Shown here piece after piece: positions 15,042 through 25,700 of a stretch of 64,000 bases of DNA (positions within the stretch are counted from its first letter, which is position 1; every line of letters starts with the position of its first letter). Origin of the DNA: Chryseobacterium vrystaatense (GTDB lineage: Bacteria > Bacteroidota > Bacteroidia > Flavobacteriales > Weeksellaceae). The translations under genes were made by a program, and so were the position numbers. The DNA lies in contig NZ_JPRI01000011.1 of assembly GCF_000737765.1 (NCBI RefSeq), forward strand, positions 1 through 64,000, read 5' to 3'. Under the pieces are notes generated by a model. It had not been told where the DNA came from. It saw nothing but the letters and a program-made list of their open reading frames with translations, and did no database searches.

Positions 15042-17447
15042 TTATACAGAAACTAATCCTGAATCTTCTTTTAGAACAAACTCTTCCAGCAGTTCTACCG
15101 CGCGGTCATTCCCGCCTGCACTGAGTAAGCTGGTCTGAACTTCTTTGGCTGCATTCCTGTAAGCAGGGTTCTCCAACAATTCAAAAACGGTCTCACGAAG
15201 GGCTTCCACCCGTAAACGCTTGTACCGGATACTGATTCCACAACCTGCCTTTTCGATTAATTTGGCGATATGGAAATGATCATAAGCGATAGGCGTAATC
15301 AACATCGGCAATCCGTTCGTGAATGTATCGTTAACGGTATTAAAACCTCCGTGGCAGATCACCATATCCATATGCGGCATCAGCGCTGACTGGGGTACGA
15401 ATCCGCTCACAATAAAATTAGAAGGCCATTCATCAAATATTTCGGGTGGCGTTGCTGCGATAACCGTCACAGGCTGATCTGCAAAAGCAGCAATTACTTT
15501 TTCAAAAAAGGCTTTACGGATATCTACCAGCAGGGTACCTAAGGATACAAATATTTTTGGTGTCGTGGACGCTTCCAGTTTTTCCCAGTCAAAAGGAGCC
15601 GGATTGGGACGTCCTTTTACAGGACCTACAAATCTCATATGAGACGGTACGGTTTCAAAATCAGCAAACGTCTGAGAAGTAAACACAAGATTCAGCTGAT
15701 GAGAATGGATGAAAATACCGTCATCCTCAATGCCCACTTCTTTCTGAAGATCTTTGATCAGGTTCTGCTGCCATTCGAATATTTTGGGTGCGTTATTCGC
15801 AGTATCTCCCATTACATCCGGAGGTACAGGTGTTGTCGTAACACACGGAATCTGGTGTTTGTGGGCAAAAAGAGCTCCTCCGAAAGTAATACAGTCATTC
15901 ACCAGAACATCCGGTTTCCAGCTTTCCATCAAACGTTCTAATCCCGGCATCATCATTTTGGCAAACGGAACATACGTTTCTTCCAGTGCCAGTTTCATGA
16001 CTTCGGGTCCTGAGCAGGCAGGCCCGTCATCCTGTCTTTTTAGAATACGTCTGATATCCTCCTGAAACGGAATAAGATCTTCTTCAGGATAAAAATAAGA
16101 TCCTCCTTCGGGAATATGTTTGCTGTCCAATGGAGTAATTCCAAACCATTTCACCTCGTGTCCACGAGCGATCAGACTGGCTCCTACGCTTAAGGTAGGG
16201 CTGATATGTCCAAAAAACGGAGGGATTACAAATAAAAATTTAGACCTGGATTTTACAGTTTCTGAAACAGGAACCAGGGCTTTTTCCAGTAAATCAGCCG
16301 CAGTGGCTGTTCCTCCGGCTTCAGCATAAGATGCGCCAACGGTTTCGGCAGCTTCTTTATACGCTGGATTATTTAAAATATTTTGTACGGCTTCTTTCAA
16401 GTGATGAGATTTAAATCGGTTAAAATTAAGACGCTCTCCTGCTCCGGTACGTACCACACGCCCTGCAACATGAGACTGATCGTAGGCAATCGGGATCACC
16501 ACCAGCGGAAGACCGTTGGAAAGTGCTTCAGATACCGTATTGTGGCCGCCATGACAAACCACTCCGTCGAGATGAGGAAGAAGATCGAGCTGCGGAACCT
16601 GCTGATACACCATAAAATTCTCCGGCCAGCTTTCAAAAAGCTCCGGATCTGAAACCAGTACCACCGTTAAATCTTCATCCTTAAACGCATCCACTACCTT
16701 TTGGAAAAAAGCTTTTTTGTGATCATGATCGAAAGTGGTTCCTATGCTTACCAGGATCTTTTTGTTGGTACTGCTTTTCAGTCTGTCCCAATCAAATTCA
16801 CACGAGATGCGGCGCTCTGAAAGAACCGGACCGGTGAACTGATAATTGGAAGGCAGATCCATTTCACCAAAGAAATATTTGGACGTTAAAACAAGCGTCA
16901 GCAGATCAGAAGAAGCCAGTGAACGGTTTTCAGTTACCCCCAGTTCTTTCTGTAATTCGATGATCTTATTCACTTCCCATTCGTGTACTTTCGGCAGTTC
17001 ATCCATCATTTTGATGGCAGCCGGAGCGGTTACGGAAGTGCTGTATGGAAGGTTTAACTGTTGAGCGGCAATAGCAGCGGCAAACAGCTGATGATCCCCG
17101 ATGATCATATCAGGCCGGTACTGTTTTAACAAAGTAACAATACCATTGTAGCAATGTCTGTTTAAAGGAATCAATACGTCATCGTACAGAAACTTAATGC
17201 TGTCGATGCCGTAGACTACTTTTTTAGAAATAATATCAAGATAGCTCTCGCTTTCTTTTTTTTCTTCGTCGGTCTGGTCGTACTGTATGAGTAAGAGCTC
17301 TCCTCCGACAGGAAGTTTTGTACTTAAATTTTTATCAAGACTGATCCAGGCCACTTCATGTCCTCTCTGCAGTAATTCTGCACCGATGCTTAATGTGGGA
17401 TTGACATGGCCCGTCAATGGCGGAACAACAAATACAAATTTAGCCAT
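15042..17447 (-). CDS. Double glycosyltransferase: two GT1 (MGT/UGT-like) enzymes fused head to tail
   Basis: 801 residues made of two full GT-B glycosyltransferases, about 1-395 and 403-795. Each begins with the family N-terminus and catalytic-base histidine (FVVPPLTGHVNPTLSIGAEL; FVIPPFFGHISPTLSVGASL) and ends with the nucleotide-sugar-binding loop (HGGHNTVSEALSNGLP, about residue 297; HGGFNTVNDTFTNGLP, about 697). Single GT1 enzymes of this kind are ~400 residues, so this is an unusual fusion, not a long single enzyme. Both halves keep the key residues and look active. The closest types by eye are zeaxanthin/macrolide glucosyltransferases. It overlaps the hydrolase gene by 8 bases. Inferred job: two successive or two alternative sugar transfers to the operon's product. 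Confidence 0.9.
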   Translation of the reverse strand: MAKFVFVVPPLTGHVNPTLSIGAELLQRGHEVAWISLDKNLSTKLPVGGELLLIQYDQTDEEKKESESYLDIISKKVVYGIDSIKFLYDDVLIPLNRHCYNGIVTLLKQYRPDMIIGDHQLFAAAIAAQQLNLPYSTSVTAPAAIKMMDELPKVHEWEVNKIIELQKELGVTENRSLASSDLLTLVLTSKYFFGEMDLPSNYQFTGPVLSERRISCEFDWDRLKSSTNKKILVSIGTTFDHDHKKAFFQKVVDAFKDEDLTVVLVSDPELFESWPENFMVYQQVPQLDLLPHLDGVVCHGGHNTVSEALSNGLPLVVIPIAYDQSHVAGRVVRTGAGERLNFNRFKSHHLKEAVQNILNNPAYKEAAETVGASYAEAGGTATAADLLEKALVPVSETVKSRSKFLFVIPPFFGHISPTLSVGASLIARGHEVKWFGITPLDSKHIPEGGSYFYPEEDLIPFQEDIRRILKRQDDGPACSGPEVMKLALEETYVPFAKMMMPGLERLMESWKPDVLVNDCITFGGALFAHKHQIPCVTTTPVPPDVMGDTANNAPKIFEWQQNLIKDLQKEVGIEDDGIFIHSHQLNLVFTSQTFADFETVPSHMRFVGPVKGRPNPAPFDWEKLEASTTPKIFVSLGTLLVDIRKAFFEKVIAAFADQPVTVIAATPPEIFDEWPSNFIVSGFVPQSALMPHMDMVICHGGFNTVNDTFTNGLPMLITPIAYDHFHIAKLIEKAGCGISIRYKRLRVEALRETVFELLENPAYRNAAKEVQTSLLSAGGNDRAVELLEEFVLKEDSGLVSV

Positions 17448-18234
17448 GATGTTGTGTTAATGGGTTAGATAATGATTGAGATAAAAAATGAACAATCGTT
17501 TCGGCAATCTGAACAGGTTCCTGTATCGGGACATTGTGATCACCGGGAATCAGTTCCAGTTCAGCTCCTCCGATCTTCGTTTCCAGCCATTCGCCTGTAG
17601 GTTTACAGTTGGATTCAGATCCGTAAAGCAGCAGTGTAGGGATCTCCATACCTGAAAAACTGACGTCACTCAGAAAATGTTTTTCCCGGATCATATCTGC
17701 CTTAATGCTGGTCTTTTCAAACAGGAACTCATACATGCGGTGATTTTTCTCCATCTGCCTTTTGCCCATCTGTACTTTGGTGGTATCCGTAAAATTGGCG
17801 ACATAATGTTCGAGAAATTCTTTGCTGTATTCATCAATGATATTGCGTGCCTTTTCATCCTGAGGATCCGGTGCTTCGATCACCACCAGCTGACTGACCC
17901 GGTTGGGAGCCTTCAGTGCAGTTTTTAAAGCTATAAGACCTCCGAAGCTGTATCCCGCCAGATGTACTTTTTTAAGATCTAAAACATCCAGCAGAGCCAG
18001 CAGATCGGAAGACATGCTTTCCAGGTCATAACCATCGGTAAAACGCTCGCTCATGCCGTGGCTTTTCAGGTCATACATGAAGACATGAAAATACTTCGCC
18101 AGGATCGGTGCAATATTAAAATAATAAATGGACAGGTTGCTGAACATCCCGTGGATGAGTACCACCGTCTGTTCAGCCCCTTTATTGAGTTCCTGAATGT
18201 GAACCTGTTTATGGTTAACCGTGATTATTGGCAT
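17440..18234 (-). CDS. Alpha/beta hydrolase, possible thioesterase of the lipid-synthase operon
   Basis: 264 residues, cytoplasmic. Oxyanion region LIHGMFSNLSIYYF, nucleophile elbow LAGYSFGGLIALK (Ser about 99), acidic residue region LLLYGSESNCKP, catalytic His in IPGDHNVPIQEP near 240. All members of the triad can be placed. The start overlaps the end of the ACP gene by 10 bases and the end overlaps the GT gene by 8, so its expression is linked to chain synthesis. As neither megasynthase shows a thioesterase domain, this protein is the best candidate for product release or editing; that is inference. Confidence 0.85.
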   Translation of the reverse strand: MPIITVNHKQVHIQELNKGAEQTVVLIHGMFSNLSIYYFNIAPILAKYFHVFMYDLKSHGMSERFTDGYDLESMSSDLLALLDVLDLKKVHLAGYSFGGLIALKTALKAPNRVSQLVVIEAPDPQDEKARNIIDEYSKEFLEHYVANFTDTTKVQMGKRQMEKNHRMYEFLFEKTSIKADMIREKHFLSDVSFSGMEIPTLLLYGSESNCKPTGEWLETKIGGAELELIPGDHNVPIQEPVQIAETIVHFLSQSLSNPLTQHHG

Positions 18235-18524
18235 TCGTAGATATAATTGATGATCATACGGAGGTCAAGGTTGATCAGTTCGTCTAAGTCCATAGAAGAC
18301 AGCCATCCTGTGAAGTCGATCTGATCCCCGAAATGTGCCTTGATTTTCTCAGAAAAAGAAACAATTTCGATGCTGTCCATTTCCAGGTCTTTAGTGAATG
18401 AGCTGTCGGGAGTGATGTCCATTTCCTCTACAAATTCAGCACCTATCACCTCAGTGATAAAACCTTTTAAAAGAGTAAACAGTTGCTCGTGATTCAATTT
18501 TAATGTGTTGTTTATAGTGTCCAT
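18225..18524 (-). CDS. Free-standing acyl carrier protein
   Basis: 99 residues, acidic, with the phosphopantetheine site in FTKDLEMDSIEIVSFSEKI (Ser about 51). It is separate from the two ACPs built into the large synthase and of a different type (DSIEIV instead of DSIKRVEI). The start overlaps the second megasynthase by 13 bases. It may carry starter units, or supply acyl chains to the condensation-type acyltransferases further down the operon. Confidence 0.9.
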   Translation of the reverse strand: MDTINNTLKLNHEQLFTLLKGFITEVIGAEFVEEMDITPDSSFTKDLEMDSIEIVSFSEKIKAHFGDQIDFTGWLSSMDLDELINLDLRMIINYIYECQ

Positions 18525-21500
18525 CCGATAATATAATTTTTATGTTTAATAGTTTTGATTTCAGTTTGGTTGATCCACAAATGATCTCCCTCAATATGGG
18601 TGACTTCAAAGGCTTTTGGATTTCCTTTCAGTCCGGTGCCGAGAAACTTTCCGTACGCTTCTTTGGCTGTCCAGAACCTCGTGCTCCATTCTTCCTGATC
18701 TCTGCCTTTTAGTAAGGTTAATTCGTGATCCGTAAAGACCAGATCATAAAATCCGGAGCTGCGTTCTTCCATGGTTTCCATGTCAATGCCGACAGGACTT
18801 CCGAGACGGGCAATACCTACCGCATCTTTTCCTTTGTGCGCCAGTGAGATGTGAATATCTTTCGTAATATCGCTGATCAGATAAGGTTTTCCGGCTTCAT
18901 CCTTCGCTATTTCAAAGGTGATGGGAAAACACGGATGATTTTTCTGTTCGCGGAGAAGATTCCGGACGGCATCTTTAACGGCTACACGGCTTACCATCCA
19001 TTCTTTCCGCTTATTGGGAAACAACTGCTGGTGGTATTTTTTTTCAGTCTGGTTAAAATATCTTTTGAGAATAAAATCCCACGAAGCCACTCTTGTATAG
19101 GCCTGATGAAAGAAAAATACCTCAGGGGCAATTTCCTCCGAAAGACGGTTATGCAAAGGCGACATGGAAACGTTCCATAAAGGTTCATCAATTTCCAGAC
19201 GGCGGTTTTGCCAGCCCGTAATCGCGCACCATACTTTTCCGTTTCTTTTAAGGATAATATCTGCGATGGCGAATTCTTCATTGAGTTCAGTAAGGATGCA
19301 GGTACATTCAAAAAGTCCATCCTGATCCTCCATATCTCCAAAGAATTCTATATCTCTTATTTTCACCGGGAAAGCAATTCGGTCTTTCGTTAAGGTAAGC
19401 TGAAGCCATAATCCAAATAACTGTCCGGCATTATCCAGTAAAGATCCTTTTCCTCCGTTTCCTTTTATTGTTCCTACAATTCCTTTTGTTCCCACTTTTG
19501 AAACCTCTGTAATCCCCTGATAAAGTTCTCCATGGAACATATGTTTATCGTAGATCTCTTCAGGTGTTCTTTCGATCGGCAGAAGGTCACCAACAGACAG
19601 ATCAAAAGAAGGTACCGGAGGAACGGATGAGGTCAGCAGAATTTCTGCATTGGCAAAATTTTCAATATCTAAATAAGCGTGATTTGGTGAACGCCATTCT
19701 CCTTTGACTGTTTTCTCAAAAGGCTGAGCGACATTCATCCACTGAAACACACTTACATTCATTATTTTATGAACGCGTGTACCCTGTATTTCGGCCTGTG
19801 CTATTTCTGCGAGCTGCTCAAAAATCATGGTCATCGGAATTACCGGTTCCATATCGGCTACTTCATGCCATCCTTTCGGCTGCCTTAATAAGCTGTGATC
19901 GATGAGGTAAGGATGAGTGTCTAAATTAACATGAAGCAATTTTGAGAAATTCTTACTGATGGGTGCTTTAGGCATCTGTGCTCCTGGAACTGTAATTTCA
20001 GGGCGGTTCTGAAACAGGGTCAGTACTTCTTCCTGCATCCGGATCATATCGGTAATATTCTCCCGGAAAGCCTGTACAAGAGGATGTCCCGTCTTCGCCA
20101 CAGTTGCCGAAACGGTATTTTGTTTTGATACTTCGAAAGACTGAGCCAGGTTTTGAATTTCTTTAAAATCACGAATGATCGGTGAACCTAACTGTAATTT
20201 GATTCCTTTTCCGGATGATTTTTTTGATGGATTCTGAATCTCCAGAAAATCGAGCGAGGTCGTTTTACCTTCTACAAACAATGCCGCTACAACACGCTGC
20301 AGCTGAGCCAGTGCAGATCGTGTCGCAACACTTGAAGCGATGGTACTGAATGCTTTCCCTTTTAAGGTATCATCAATAAAACCAATCAATCCTCCGGTAC
20401 CTATCTGAATAAAGAATCTTGCGCCTTCTTCATACAGTTTATCCGTCAGTTCACGAAAACGAACCGGCTGAACAAGATGCTCAGCACTCAGTTTTCTGAT
20501 GGCATCCTGATCGGCAGGATACGGTTCCAAAGTCGTTGCCGACCATAAAGGAATCTTCGTCTGCTGAAACTCTGCTTTTTCCATTCCCGCTAAGATCACA
20601 TCCAGTTTATCAGCGATAAAAGGAGAGTGAAAACCAGACTGGAACGGCAGGATCTGATGAAAAATCTGTTTTGATTTCAGCAGAGGAACCAATTCATCCA
20701 GGGCTGCATTACTCCCGCACAGGATGACCTGATTCGGGCAGTTGTCATTGGATATATATAAATTGGAAATGGTGTCGATCAAAGGTTTAACAGTATCAAT
20801 TCCCGCTCCGATCGCAATGAATCTGGAATCTTTTAATTCAAAGGTTTCCGGATTAAGAACATCGATCAAAGCTTTTACGGAATTCACTTCTGCCAATTCG
20901 GAAGAGTAGCCCGCAAGCCATTCTCCAAGGCTGTGTCCGGCATTCATATCCGGAACAATTCCCAGCTTTTTCAGGGCGTTATCAAGGATGCTGCATTTGT
21001 TGAAAATTCCTAATGCATCGCTTAATAAACCTTCCCCTTCTGTTTCGATAGGTTCGGTTAATCCAAAATAACGGCTCACACTGTCCACTTCCCCTTTTGC
21101 CAGGCCGTCTAAGCCCGGAAATACGAAGGCAATTTTTCCACCGTCTTTCAGTAAAGGAGTGTTGGTATACCAGATATCCTGTTTATTGCGCCACGGATTA
21201 TCCTTAGCTGCAATTTTAATTGCTTTTTCTATTCTTTCAGGAGTAGGATCGAATAAGGCAATCCGGTAATTTCCCTCACCTGCTGTCGTTTCATTATTTC
21301 GTAAAGCGTAAAGCAGTTCTTCATGGGTGGGTCTTGCCAATACCAAAACACCGTCTTTTTTCGGCATATCATAGCCTTCCAAAACGACGTGTGCATTGAT
21401 TCCTCCAAATCCAAAGGCATTGACTGCCGCCACTTTTGGCAAGCCTGTCTTTGACCAGCTTTTCGGTTCCTGAACCGGAGCGAAACGGGTCTGTTCCATA

Positions 21501-22744
21501 TCAGCAACTGGATTTTCGCAATATAATGTAGGCGGTAAAGTATCATGATGAAGCGCCAGACAGGTTTTGATCAAGCCTGCGATTCCGGCAGCCGGCATAG
21601 CATGTCCGATATTGGATTTTACGGATCCTATTCCTGCCGCCCGGGTTGTTTCTTCTTTCGTAAAAAACTGGGCTAAGGTCTGAAGTTCTGTTTTGTCTCC
21701 AAGCGGTGTTCCTGTTCCGTGTGCTTCAAGATAACCGATCTGTTTTTCATCGAGATCAGCATTGATCCATGCCTGCTGTAAGGCTTTAAGCTGGCCTTTA
21801 ACAGAAGGACTCATCACGCTGGTTCCGTTACCATCGCTGCTTACTCCAACGCCTTTGATGACCGCGTAAATTTTATCCTGATCACGGACTGCATCTTCCA
21901 GTCGTTTTAACACCACAAAACCACAGCCTTCACCGATCAGCAATCCATCGGCATCCACACTGAAGGGTTTGATCTGCTGCTGATGTGACAGAGCTCCCAA
22001 CTGAGCAAAAATACTCCAGAAAGCAGCGTTTTGCCCGGTATGCACACCGCCCGCAATCACCATATCACAGCGCCCACGGTTCAACTCCTGAACTGCATGA
22101 TCTACTGCAATAAGAGCACTGGCACAGGCGGCATCTACTGTAAAGGCAGCACCTCCTAAGTTGAATCTGTTGGCGACCAGTGAAGCCACCAGATTGGGAA
22201 TCAACCCCATGGCTGTATCCGCCGCAAAACGTCCTTTACGTTCCTGAAAGGCATGCTTCACTTTTTCGATATCTGCTAAAGATACCTGAGGAAGCAATTC
22301 CTGAAGGATTGAAGAGATCTGTTCTCCGGTGCGCACAATTTCAATGGCCCGTGTTGCTCCCGGACCGGTATAGTTTCCTTTACCGATGATGATTCCGGTC
22401 TTTTCAAGAGAGGTTCCCTTTTGAAATACACCGGCATCTTCCAGCGCTTTCTGTACCAGATCAAGGGTTAATAAATGATCAGGTTCCGTACCTTCTACAG
22501 CAAGTGGTAGAATGCCAAAAGCCGTTGGATCGAACTCATAATCTGAAATAAATCCACCGCGTTTACAGTAAAATCTGTCAACAGGATTGACAGCATCACT
22601 GAAGTGCACAGGATCAATCCTGTCAGCCGGAACTGACTGGGTAGAATCTACTTTATTGACAATATTCTGCCAAAAAGTGTTGGCGTCCTGTGCCCCGGGA
22701 AAGACACAGGACAGGCCAATAACAGCAACATCTGTTTTTTTCAT
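18512..22744 (-). CDS. PUFA-synthase-like megasynthase: KS-AT-DH-phosphopantetheinyl transferase
   Basis: 1410 residues. Ketosynthase about 1-445 with all three catalytic residues (VDAACASALIAVD, Cys about 207; YLEAHGTGTPLGD; SNIGHAMPAAG). Acyltransferase-like domain about 535-830 (FVFPGLDGLAKG; AGHSLGEW with the nucleophile serine about 604). A dehydratase/product-template-like hot-dog region about 940-1220 opens with HPYLIDHSLLRQPKG and PVIPMTMIFEQLAE, as in PUFA/enediyne/glycolipid-type synthases. C-terminal Sfp-like 4'-phosphopantetheinyl transferase about 1240-1405 (VGIDMETMEE; FWTAKEAYGKFLG), so the system can activate its own carrier proteins. Together with the upstream gene it covers the PfaA/PfaC/PfaD/PfaE functions of bacterial PUFA synthases in a different split. 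The gap to the upstream gene is 19 bases. Confidence 0.9.
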   Translation of the reverse strand: MKKTDVAVIGLSCVFPGAQDANTFWQNIVNKVDSTQSVPADRIDPVHFSDAVNPVDRFYCKRGGFISDYEFDPTAFGILPLAVEGTEPDHLLTLDLVQKALEDAGVFQKGTSLEKTGIIIGKGNYTGPGATRAIEIVRTGEQISSILQELLPQVSLADIEKVKHAFQERKGRFAADTAMGLIPNLVASLVANRFNLGGAAFTVDAACASALIAVDHAVQELNRGRCDMVIAGGVHTGQNAAFWSIFAQLGALSHQQQIKPFSVDADGLLIGEGCGFVVLKRLEDAVRDQDKIYAVIKGVGVSSDGNGTSVMSPSVKGQLKALQQAWINADLDEKQIGYLEAHGTGTPLGDKTELQTLAQFFTKEETTRAAGIGSVKSNIGHAMPAAGIAGLIKTCLALHHDTLPPTLYCENPVADMEQTRFAPVQEPKSWSKTGLPKVAAVNAFGFGGINAHVVLEGYDMPKKDGVLVLARPTHEELLYALRNNETTAGEGNYRIALFDPTPERIEKAIKIAAKDNPWRNKQDIWYTNTPLLKDGGKIAFVFPGLDGLAKGEVDSVSRYFGLTEPIETEGEGLLSDALGIFNKCSILDNALKKLGIVPDMNAGHSLGEWLAGYSSELAEVNSVKALIDVLNPETFELKDSRFIAIGAGIDTVKPLIDTISNLYISNDNCPNQVILCGSNAALDELVPLLKSKQIFHQILPFQSGFHSPFIADKLDVILAGMEKAEFQQTKIPLWSATTLEPYPADQDAIRKLSAEHLVQPVRFRELTDKLYEEGARFFIQIGTGGLIGFIDDTLKGKAFSTIASSVATRSALAQLQRVVAALFVEGKTTSLDFLEIQNPSKKSSGKGIKLQLGSPIIRDFKEIQNLAQSFEVSKQNTVSATVAKTGHPLVQAFRENITDMIRMQEEVLTLFQNRPEITVPGAQMPKAPISKNFSKLLHVNLDTHPYLIDHSLLRQPKGWHEVADMEPVIPMTMIFEQLAEIAQAEIQGTRVHKIMNVSVFQWMNVAQPFEKTVKGEWRSPNHAYLDIENFANAEILLTSSVPPVPSFDLSVGDLLPIERTPEEIYDKHMFHGELYQGITEVSKVGTKGIVGTIKGNGGKGSLLDNAGQLFGLWLQLTLTKDRIAFPVKIRDIEFFGDMEDQDGLFECTCILTELNEEFAIADIILKRNGKVWCAITGWQNRRLEIDEPLWNVSMSPLHNRLSEEIAPEVFFFHQAYTRVASWDFILKRYFNQTEKKYHQQLFPNKRKEWMVSRVAVKDAVRNLLREQKNHPCFPITFEIAKDEAGKPYLISDITKDIHISLAHKGKDAVGIARLGSPVGIDMETMEERSSGFYDLVFTDHELTLLKGRDQEEWSTRFWTAKEAYGKFLGTGLKGNPKAFEVTHIEGDHLWINQTEIKTIKHKNYIIGWTL

Positions 22745-22763
22745 AGTTATCGTATACAGAGGT

Positions 22764-25700
22764 TTACCAATTGTTTCCTGACATGATCAATACCTGACTT
22801 TCGGTTCCGTATTTGATCTCGTTAAGAAAAATTTCTTTTCCCTGATCCAGTGGAATTAAAGAAATACCGCGACGTTCATATTCTGTTTCCAGTGTCGACG
22901 AAACCATTCCGGCTCCTTTCCACGGGCCCCAGTTGATAGAAATTACTTTTCCTTTTAATTTTTTGTTTAAAGCTTTCGCGTAATCATCCAGTACGGAGTT
23001 GGCTGCCGCATAATCGGTCTGACCTTTATTTCCGTATACTGAAGCAATACTTGAGAAGAGCACCACAAACTGACAGTCTGCACGAAGCTGTTCTGCAAGG
23101 ACACGAAGCGGTTTTACTTTGGTATCAAAAACACGTTCAAATGAGCTTGATGTTTTCTGTCTGAACAGTTTATCCTCTAAAAGACCTGCTCCATGAATGA
23201 CTCCGTCTAAACGGTTGTATTTTTCATAAATATTTTTGACTAAACCTGATAATCCTTCCTCGTCGCAAAGGTCTAAGGATTGGTACACCACCTTACTTCC
23301 CATTTGCTCCATATCCCGGATGGTACGAAGGATCTGATTGTTTTTGAAGATTCTTACGGTTTCTTTTTCTATCTCAGCAGGAGAAGTGAATGTTCCGGTT
23401 TTGATCAGATAACTTCTTATTTCTTCCTTGGTTTTCATGGCTTCCACTTCTTTAAGATCTGCCAGGACATCTCTCGGATCTGCCGATCTGCCCACAAGAA
23501 TATAGGTACACGGATATGCTCCGGACATATGTTTTACGAGTTCAGAAGTGATTCCCTGTCCTCCTCCAAGCACTAAGACAACAGATTCCTGATCTAATTG
23601 AATGTGCGCTTCTTCAAGGCTGGTGGATAACGGGGACGGTATGATATCCACTTTATGCCTTTGATCATGTTTGTAAATGACCTCTGAAGGTGTATCGGTG
23701 GTTAATATTTCTTTTAAAGCAATCTCAGTAATCTGATCGACTTCCTGTGGCGTACTCAGACTGATGAGCCTGCATGAAGTCTTTTCAAACTCTCTCGCCA
23801 GACTTTTGAAAAGTCCCGGATAGCCTTTATAGTGGCGCAGAAGACGGGTATCTGTCAGTTCCTGAATATGGGCCGGAATATCTGATATCAGATACACCCA
23901 TTGAGCTTTGTCAAGATCCAGTTTTTTAATCTGGTCCACATGATCGATGATGCTGTGCTTTACCGTTGACGAAAAGAGATCCAGAATGATGAGTCCGTCA
24001 AAATCGGTCAGATCCTGATGCGTATCCACCAATTCTGCGATGGCACCATGCTTTTCAAGGGCATTTTTGATGGCCATGGTTTGCGGGCTGTTATCCTGTG
24101 TGATCGCAAAATGCTTTCCTCTTAAGATTTCAGTATTCTGTTCTGTAGAAACATTGGTTGGAGTAAGATCAAAACGAAGGCGTGATAACAGATTCTGTAC
24201 CGGTTCGGCATCAGTGTTTCCGCTCATCTCGCTGATCCATGATGCCAGTCCCTTTAATGTTTTAATAGCGGCCAGTTTCTCCATAAGATCGTCGGCCTGA
24301 TCCATACCTTCCCCAAAACCAATTCTGGTTTTAAGATCGGCGATAATTTCCATACGTTTGATGGAATCGATGCTCAGGTCAGCTTCCAGATCAAGATCGA
24401 GGCCCAGCATTTCTTTCGGATATCCTGTTTTTTCACTTACGATATCCAGAATGACATTCTGAAGTTCTTCAAGGGAGAATGCTGATTTTTCCTGTGGCTC
24501 TGCTGTTTTGGTTTCTGCAGGTATATTTTGCTCAGGAGAAGCTGTGGTTCCAGCGCATTCAGTAAGCCATGAAACCAAACCGCTTAAGGTTTTGATCGAT
24601 GCCAATTTTTCCATGACCGTATCTTCATTGGCATTATCCGTCGTAAGCGATCCCAGCTCACTGCGAAGGGTTCCTATGATCTCAACCCTTTTGATCGAGT
24701 CAATACTCAGGTCAGCCTCAAGGTCCATTTCCATACCCAGCATTTCCTGAGGATATCCGGTTTTATCGCTTACAACCTGCAGCAATAAAGTTTTAATATC
24801 TTTTACCGGAGCCTGTTTTACAGCAGTAACCGCTGGTTTTTCTATATGGATTGGCTGTGCAGGAATGGTAACCAGACGCTCATTTGCTGGGACAGATACT
24901 GATGCTGCATAAACAGGGGCAGGACTAATCTGCGGATTCTGTCCCAGGAAGGAAAGCATCACATCACGCTGTGCCTGGATCAGCTGTTTCATGGTATTTA
25001 AATATTCCTGCAGCATACGTTCAGCAGCAGGCTGATGTTCGGCTATGGGTGCCTGTTGGTTTGGTGTAAAATTGTTCATGGCAATAGGAGTTAATATTGG
25101 TAATGCACCATTGGCAGGCAGATTACCTGTAGTTGGATGTGCCGCCTGTCCGTTCACACGCCAGATGGCTGGATTTTTTTTATACAGTTCGGGCTGGTCC
25201 ATCTGGATCAGTCTGGCATTACGGCCATCGAAAAGTTTTTCAATGCTAAAGCTTCGGCCTGTTCCCAGATATTGTGCCAGCATAGAGAGAAGATGACTGA
25301 TTTTGTTTCGGTTGCTGTCTTCTGCATACAGGATCAAATGATCTTTCTCCAAACACGATTTGGTCAATCCCGAAAGTACTTTTCCGGGTCCTACCTCAAT
25401 GAATATTCTAGCTCCATCAGCATACATGGCCTGAATTTCTTCTACAAATCTCACAGGCTGCACCAGGTGATCCGTCAGTCTTTCTTTAATTTCTGAGACT
25501 GTTGCCGGATAAATTTCTGCAGTGGTATTTGACCAGACAGGAATCTGCATTTCACTGAAGGCAACCTCTTTCAGGACCTCATCATATAAGCCTTTGGATT
25601 TAGCCAGTAACGGACTGTGGAATGCGCAGGCTACTTCTAATTTTTTAGCAGAAATACGTTCCTGCTTAAGCGTTTCCATTAATTTGTTGATGGCTGGTGT

